The notes beneath the pieces were generated by a model, which made no database searches, was not told where the DNA came from, and saw nothing but the letters and a program-made list of their open reading frames with translations. A stretch of 28,626 nucleotides of DNA from Proteobacteria bacterium UBA4656. GTDB lineage: Bacteria; Pseudomonadota; Gammaproteobacteria; Xanthomonadales; Ahniellaceae. The stretch covers positions 86,620-115,245 of the forward strand of contig DHLY01000100.1 of the NCBI GenBank assembly GCA_002405525.1. The letters run 5' to 3'. The stretch's first letter is position 1; each line of letters begins with the position of its first letter. This document shows, in pieces, positions 24,898-28,626 of this stretch. The translations under genes were made by a program, and so were the position numbers.

Positions 24898-25353
24898 ATG
24901 CAATACGACAGACAACGTCCGCTGGTACTGATCGCCGAAGACGATGCGGACGATCGCCTTCTCGCGGAGGAGGCCTTCCGTGTGTCGCAGATCGACTGCG
25001 ACATCCGCTTCGTGGCCGACGGCGAGCAACTTCTCGCCTACCTGCGCGGCGAATCAGAGTTCTCCGACCGCACGCAGTATCCGTTTCCGCGGGTGGTGCT
25101 CCTCGACCTCAACATGCCGCGCAAGGATGGCCGCGAGGCGCTGGCCGAGATGCGCGCGGATCCGAACCTCAGCGGTCTGCCGGTGATGGTGCTGACCACC
25201 TCGCGCGCCCAGGAGGATCGTTCGCGCGTGGTGCAGCTGGGGGCCTGCGACTTCGCGACCAAGCCGACCCGCTTCGACGAACTGGTCGGTATCGTGCGTC
25301 GGCTCCAGCATTGGTGTTCGCACGCGCCGGCTCCGGTGGGCGCGCGGCCGTGA
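24898..25353 (+). CDS. Single-domain response regulator, Rcp1-like
   Basis: A 151-residue receiver with no output domain. The acidic pocket is AEDDADD (residues 13-19), the phospho-acceptor is Asp70 in VVLLDLNMPRKDG, the switch Thr is in VMVLTTSRAQED (100-101), and the conserved Lys122 is in TKPTRF. The long insertion between strands 2 and 3 (LLAYLRGESEFSDRTQYPFP) and the VLTTS motif are the marks of the Rcp1 class, which serves phytochrome-type kinases with the same SHDLQEPLRK phospho-acceptor site as the kinase just upstream. It is therefore the likely direct partner of that kinase, either a phosphate shuttle or an allosteric regulator. Its TGA overlaps the GTG of the next gene by four bases, so the three genes are one operon. 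Confidence 0.93.
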   Translation: MQYDRQRPLVLIAEDDADDRLLAEEAFRVSQIDCDIRFVADGEQLLAYLRGESEFSDRTQYPFPRVVLLDLNMPRKDGREALAEMRADPNLSGLPVMVLTTSRAQEDRSRVVQLGACDFATKPTRFDELVGIVRRLQHWCSHAPAPVGARP

Positions 25354-28300
25354 AGGGGGAACCGGTCCGCGTGGTGGTCGTAGACGACGACGAGGACGAT
25401 TACATCCTGGTCGCCGACGTGGTCGACCGCATCGCCGGAATGCGCTGCCACCTGTCGTGGGCGTCGACCTGGGATGATGGCCTGGCCCGCGTTCGCGAGG
25501 GAGTCGGCGACGTCTACCTGATCGACTATCTGCTCGGGGCCCGCAGCGGCATCGACCTGATGCGCGAGGCTGCCGCGATGGGGAACCGCGCGCCCATGAT
25601 CCTGCTGACCGGCCAGGGCAATCCGGAAGTCGACGCGGCGGCGCTGGCCGCCGGCGCCGCCGATTACCTCGTCAAGCGCGACCTCGATCCGGAGCGATTG
25701 TCGCGCGCGGTCCGCTACGCCATCGATCGCGCGCGTGCCTACCAGGCGGCGGAGGAGGGGCAGGCCCGATACCGCATGTTGTTCGAACGCAACCCGCTGC
25801 CGCTGTGGGTCTACGATGTCGCCACGCTGGGATTCCTCGCCGTCAACGAGGCCATGCTCGACCATTACGGCTACAGCAGGGAGGAGCTGTCGCGGATGAC
25901 CGCATTGGACATCCGGCCGGACGACGAACGCGAGACCTTCGAGGCGTACACCCGGCAACGACCGCAGGGCCTGGTGCGTGCCGGGCTCTGGCGGCACCTC
26001 AAGCGCGACGGCAGCGTCATCGACGTCGAGGTGACTTCGCACAGCCTGGTATTCGAGGGCCGCACGGCGCGACTGGTGCTGGCCGTGGACGTGACCGAAC
26101 GCCTGCGCGCGGAGACTGCGGTCCGCGAACGCGAGCAGCGGCTGCGCAACGTGCTGACCGACGCGATCGACGCACTGCTGGTGGTGGCGGCCGACGGCAG
26201 GGTGGTGTTCGCCAACCCCGCGGCGGGCCTGCTGTTCGACTCCGCGCCGGAGGCCATGATCGGCGAGCCTTTCGCCTTGCCGATGGTGCTGGATGCCGAG
26301 TTTTCCGAGGCCGAGGTCACTTCCATGCGTGGTCAGGCCCATGCCATCGAGTCGCGGGTCAGCGAAACGGTGTGGGACGAGCAGCTTGCCCGGCTGGTGG
26401 CGCTGCGCGACGTGACCGAGCGGCACCGCGCCGAGGAGCGCTTGCGGGTGCTCGAGCGCGCCATGGAATCGACAACCAATGGCGTTCTGATCGCCGACGC
26501 GCGGCGTCCGGATCTGCCGATCGTCTACGTCAACGCTGCCTTCGAGCGCATGACCGGCTACTCGTTCGAAGACATCGTCGGCCGCAACTGCAGGTTGCTG
26601 CAGGGCAAGGACCGCGACCAGCCGGAAGTGTTCGCCCTGCGCGAGGCGATCCGCGAGGGGCGGGGTTGCGACGTGGTGCTGCGCAACTATCGCAAGGATG
26701 GGAGCCTTTTCTGGAATCATCTCAACGTCGCCCCGGTGCGCAACGAGCGCGGCGAGATCGCGCACTACGTGGGGATCCAGGTCGACGTCACCGAGCGGCG
26801 CCGCCACGAGGCCGAGATGGCCTACATGGCGACTCACGACAACGTCACCGGCTTGCCGCGCTACCTCGCTGTCGAGGAGTTCACCCGCAGCGTGGTCGCC
26901 GAGGCAGGGCGCAACGGGGGGCGGGTGATGATGCTGTATGTCGACGTCGACCGGTTCCACGGCGTCAACGAGTCGATGGGTCATGCGGTGGGCGACGAGG
27001 CGCTGCGAGTGACGGCGCAACGGCTGCGCGCGGTGGTCGGCGAAGGCGGTCGCGTGTCGCGCATCGCCGGCGACGAATTCGTGGTCGTGTACCTGCCGGG
27101 TCCCGACGACCGCGACGGGACCCTGCTCGCCGACCGCATCCGCGATGCGATGGAGCAGCCGCTGTCGGTTCCGCCGTATTCGGTGTACCTGACGGCGAGC
27201 GTCGGGATCAGCGCATTCCCGGACAGTGCATCCAGCGCCGCGGAACTGCTCAACCAGTCCGAGGCCGCGATGGCGCGCGCCAAGCGCAACGGGCGCAACG
27301 CGGTCGCCCGCTTCTCCAACGAACAGGTGCAGGAACTTGCCGACCGGCTATCGCTGGGCGGGCACCTGCGCGATGCGGCGCGCAAGGGCGAGCTGCTGCT
27401 GCACTACCAGCCGCAGGTCAGCGCCCAGAACGGGCAGGTGGTCGGGATGGAGGCGCTGGTGCGCTGGCAGAGTCCGGAACTCGGCTTCCTGCCCCCGGGG
27501 CGATTCATCCGCGTCGCGGAGGAGCTGGGTCTGATCGCCGACATCGGTCGCTGGGTGCTCGAGCACGCGGCGATGCAGGCACGACAATGGCTGGACCTCG
27601 GTCACCATGACTTCGCGGTCGCCGTGAACGTGTCGGCCATGCAGCTGCAGAGACCGACCTTCGTGGCCGAGGTGCGCGCCGCCCTGCGGGCGGCAGACCT
27701 TCCGCCGCGGCATCTCGAGCTGGAGCTGACCGAATCCAGCATCATGGACAACGTGGAGCGCATGATCGAGACCATGACCGCGCTGCGCGATCTCGGCGTG
27801 CGGCTGGCGCTCGACGACTTCGGCATCGGGTTCTCGTCTCTGAACCACCTCAAGCGTTTCCCGATCGAAAAACTGAAGATCGACCAGAGTTTCGTGCGTG
27901 ACATCACCCGCGATTCCGGCGATGCCGGCATCGCGCGGGCGATCATCGCCATGGGGCACCAGCTGGGGATGACGGTGATGGCGGAGGGCGTGGAGAGCGC
28001 AGCCCAGATGGGCTATCTGCGCCGCAACCACTGCGACCAGTTCCAGGGCCTTTTCTTCTCCGGGGCGGTACGTGCCGATCTCGCCAGTGAACTGCTCGGG
28101 CGGCGATTCCTGGCCCGCGAGTCGTTTTCCGCCAACGCCAACGAGCGCACCCTGCTGCTGCTCGACGACGAGGAGAACATTCTGCGCGCGCTCACCCGGC
28201 TGCTGCGCCGCGACGGCTACAAGATCCTCACCGCGAGCAATGCCCGCGAGGCCTTCGAGCTGCTCGGGCGCCACGACGTGCACGTGGTGATCAGCGACCA

Positions 28301-28532
28301 GCGGATGCCCGACATCAGCGGTACCGAGTTCCTGAGCCAGGTGCGCGCGCTGTATCCGGACACCGTGCGCCTGGTGCTCTCCGGCTACACCGATCTGCGC
28401 ACGGTGACCGAGGCGATCAATCGCGGTGCGATCTACAAGTTCCTGACCAAGCCCTGGGACGACGAGGAACTGCGGCGCGAGATCCGCGAGGCTTTCCGCA
28501 CCCAGTCCGAGCGGCGTCCTGCGACGGTTTGA
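25350..28532 (+). CDS. REC-PAS-PAS-LOV-GGDEF-EAL-REC bifunctional c-di-GMP protein
   Basis: A 1060-residue soluble signalling protein. Receiver 1 (residues 5-125): acidic VVDDDEDD, acceptor Asp59, Lys in DYLVKRDL. PAS 1 (139-253) and a degenerate PAS 2 (261-361). LOV (365-490): GRNCRLLQG holds photoactive Cys414 with flavin contacts Asn413, Arg415 and Gln418, then Asn446, Asn456 and Gln477. GGDEF (492-655): THDNVTGLPR and AGDEF at 573-577, with no RxxD inhibitory site. EAL (about 665-915): Glu701 in MEALVRW, Glu795 in ELTES, DDFG at 822-825, Glu879 in EGVES, so phosphodiesterase activity looks intact. Receiver 2 (935-1050): LLDDEEN, acceptor Asp983 in ISDQRMPDISG, KFLTKPWDD, similar to RpfG-type receivers. 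The GTG start overlaps the preceding stop (GTGA). Net synthesis or breakdown of c-di-GMP cannot be told. Confidence 0.95.
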   Translation: MKGEPVRVVVVDDDEDDYILVADVVDRIAGMRCHLSWASTWDDGLARVREGVGDVYLIDYLLGARSGIDLMREAAAMGNRAPMILLTGQGNPEVDAAALAAGAADYLVKRDLDPERLSRAVRYAIDRARAYQAAEEGQARYRMLFERNPLPLWVYDVATLGFLAVNEAMLDHYGYSREELSRMTALDIRPDDERETFEAYTRQRPQGLVRAGLWRHLKRDGSVIDVEVTSHSLVFEGRTARLVLAVDVTERLRAETAVREREQRLRNVLTDAIDALLVVAADGRVVFANPAAGLLFDSAPEAMIGEPFALPMVLDAEFSEAEVTSMRGQAHAIESRVSETVWDEQLARLVALRDVTERHRAEERLRVLERAMESTTNGVLIADARRPDLPIVYVNAAFERMTGYSFEDIVGRNCRLLQGKDRDQPEVFALREAIREGRGCDVVLRNYRKDGSLFWNHLNVAPVRNERGEIAHYVGIQVDVTERRRHEAEMAYMATHDNVTGLPRYLAVEEFTRSVVAEAGRNGGRVMMLYVDVDRFHGVNESMGHAVGDEALRVTAQRLRAVVGEGGRVSRIAGDEFVVVYLPGPDDRDGTLLADRIRDAMEQPLSVPPYSVYLTASVGISAFPDSASSAAELLNQSEAAMARAKRNGRNAVARFSNEQVQELADRLSLGGHLRDAARKGELLLHYQPQVSAQNGQVVGMEALVRWQSPELGFLPPGRFIRVAEELGLIADIGRWVLEHAAMQARQWLDLGHHDFAVAVNVSAMQLQRPTFVAEVRAALRAADLPPRHLELELTESSIMDNVERMIETMTALRDLGVRLALDDFGIGFSSLNHLKRFPIEKLKIDQSFVRDITRDSGDAGIARAIIAMGHQLGMTVMAEGVESAAQMGYLRRNHCDQFQGLFFSGAVRADLASELLGRRFLARESFSANANERTLLLLDDEENILRALTRLLRRDGYKILTASNAREAFELLGRHDVHVVISDQRMPDISGTEFLSQVRALYPDTVRLVLSGYTDLRTVTEAINRGAIYKFLTKPWDDEELRREIREAFRTQSERRPATV

Positions 28533-28558
28533 GCGGCGTCTGCCTTGCGGTTCGCGTG

Positions 28559-28626
28559 CGGTGCAGGAGCCGCCGGCGGTTACCCGAGAGGGACTGGCAG
28601 GATGTTGAGAAAGTGGTGTCCTGCAC
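28559..28626. other. Right-edge inverted repeat and possible start of another element
   Basis: GTGCAGGA at about 28559-28566 is the reverse complement of the last eight bases of the window, TCCTGCAC. In between, GGCAGGATGTTGAGAAAG resembles the CAGGCTGTTGAAAAAG-type ends I recall from some insertion sequences. The ATG at about 28599 also opens a short frame that runs off the edge, preceded by GAGAGGG. Too little sequence is present to decide between an element end and a new gene. Confidence 0.25.

Noticed and set aside
23409..25349. Upstream extension of the LOV protein frame through the kinase gene
   Set aside because: It is an out-of-frame reading of the PAS and kinase domains; the GTG at 25350 with GTGA overlap gives a clean start at the first receiver strand.
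1..28626. CRISPR arrays, tRNA and rRNA genes, phage genes
   Set aside because: I looked for regular direct repeats, tRNA-like CCA ends and cloverleaf arms, and integrase or capsid-like proteins and saw none; a tRNAscan or Infernal run would settle the RNA part.

Overview
The window is GC-rich, tightly packed bacterial chromosome. Gene content points to a high-GC gammaproteobacterium, most likely in or near Xanthomonadales/Lysobacterales: type IV pilus motors pilT-pilU face a yggS-proC-yggT-DUF4426 cluster, a YtrA-type GntR/ABC operon is present, and PAS/c-di-GMP signalling is rich. This placement is inferred from gene order and composition, not from a marker phylogeny. I see no rRNA, tRNA, CRISPR array, complete insertion sequence or phage gene.

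Region 1 (1-6.9 kb). A minus-strand gene train reads yggS, proC, yggT, a DUF4426 protein, a histidine phosphatase and an acyl-CoA dehydrogenase cut by the left edge. A long inverted repeat lies before the dehydrogenase. Facing away from yggS are pilT and pilU, the type IV pilus retraction ATPases, ending at a strong hairpin.

Region 2 (6.9-16.7 kb). A minus-strand operon (unknown small exported protein, YtrA-type GntR repressor, ABC ATPase, ABC-2 permease) has a visible promoter overlapped by a palindromic operator. Then come a thiol glutathione peroxidase, an NTF2-like protein, a DUF3429 membrane protein, a fused ATP sulfurylase/APS kinase, an exported FKBP-type isomerase, and a UDP-glucose dehydrogenase/UDP-glucuronate decarboxylase pair that would make UDP-glucuronate and UDP-xylose for surface polysaccharide.

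Region 3 (16.7-28.5 kb) is a signalling island. On the minus strand an ECF-like sigma factor precedes a cytoplasmic protein with an Hpt-like segment, two receiver-like folds and a variant GGDEF domain. Divergent from these is a plus-strand operon of three genes: an 1805-residue membrane histidine kinase (polytopic N-terminus, CHASE-like sensor, six PAS domains, one GAF, no receiver), a single-domain Rcp1-like response regulator, and a 1060-residue receiver-PAS-PAS-LOV-GGDEF-EAL-receiver protein. The LOV domain keeps the photoactive cysteine and flavin-contact residues, so the operon looks like a blue-light plus phosphorelay input to cyclic-di-GMP turnover. This is the most unusual content of the window. 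Its nearness to pilT/pilU and polysaccharide precursor genes fits control of motility versus attachment, but that link is inference.

No stretch longer than about 300 bases lacks a gene.
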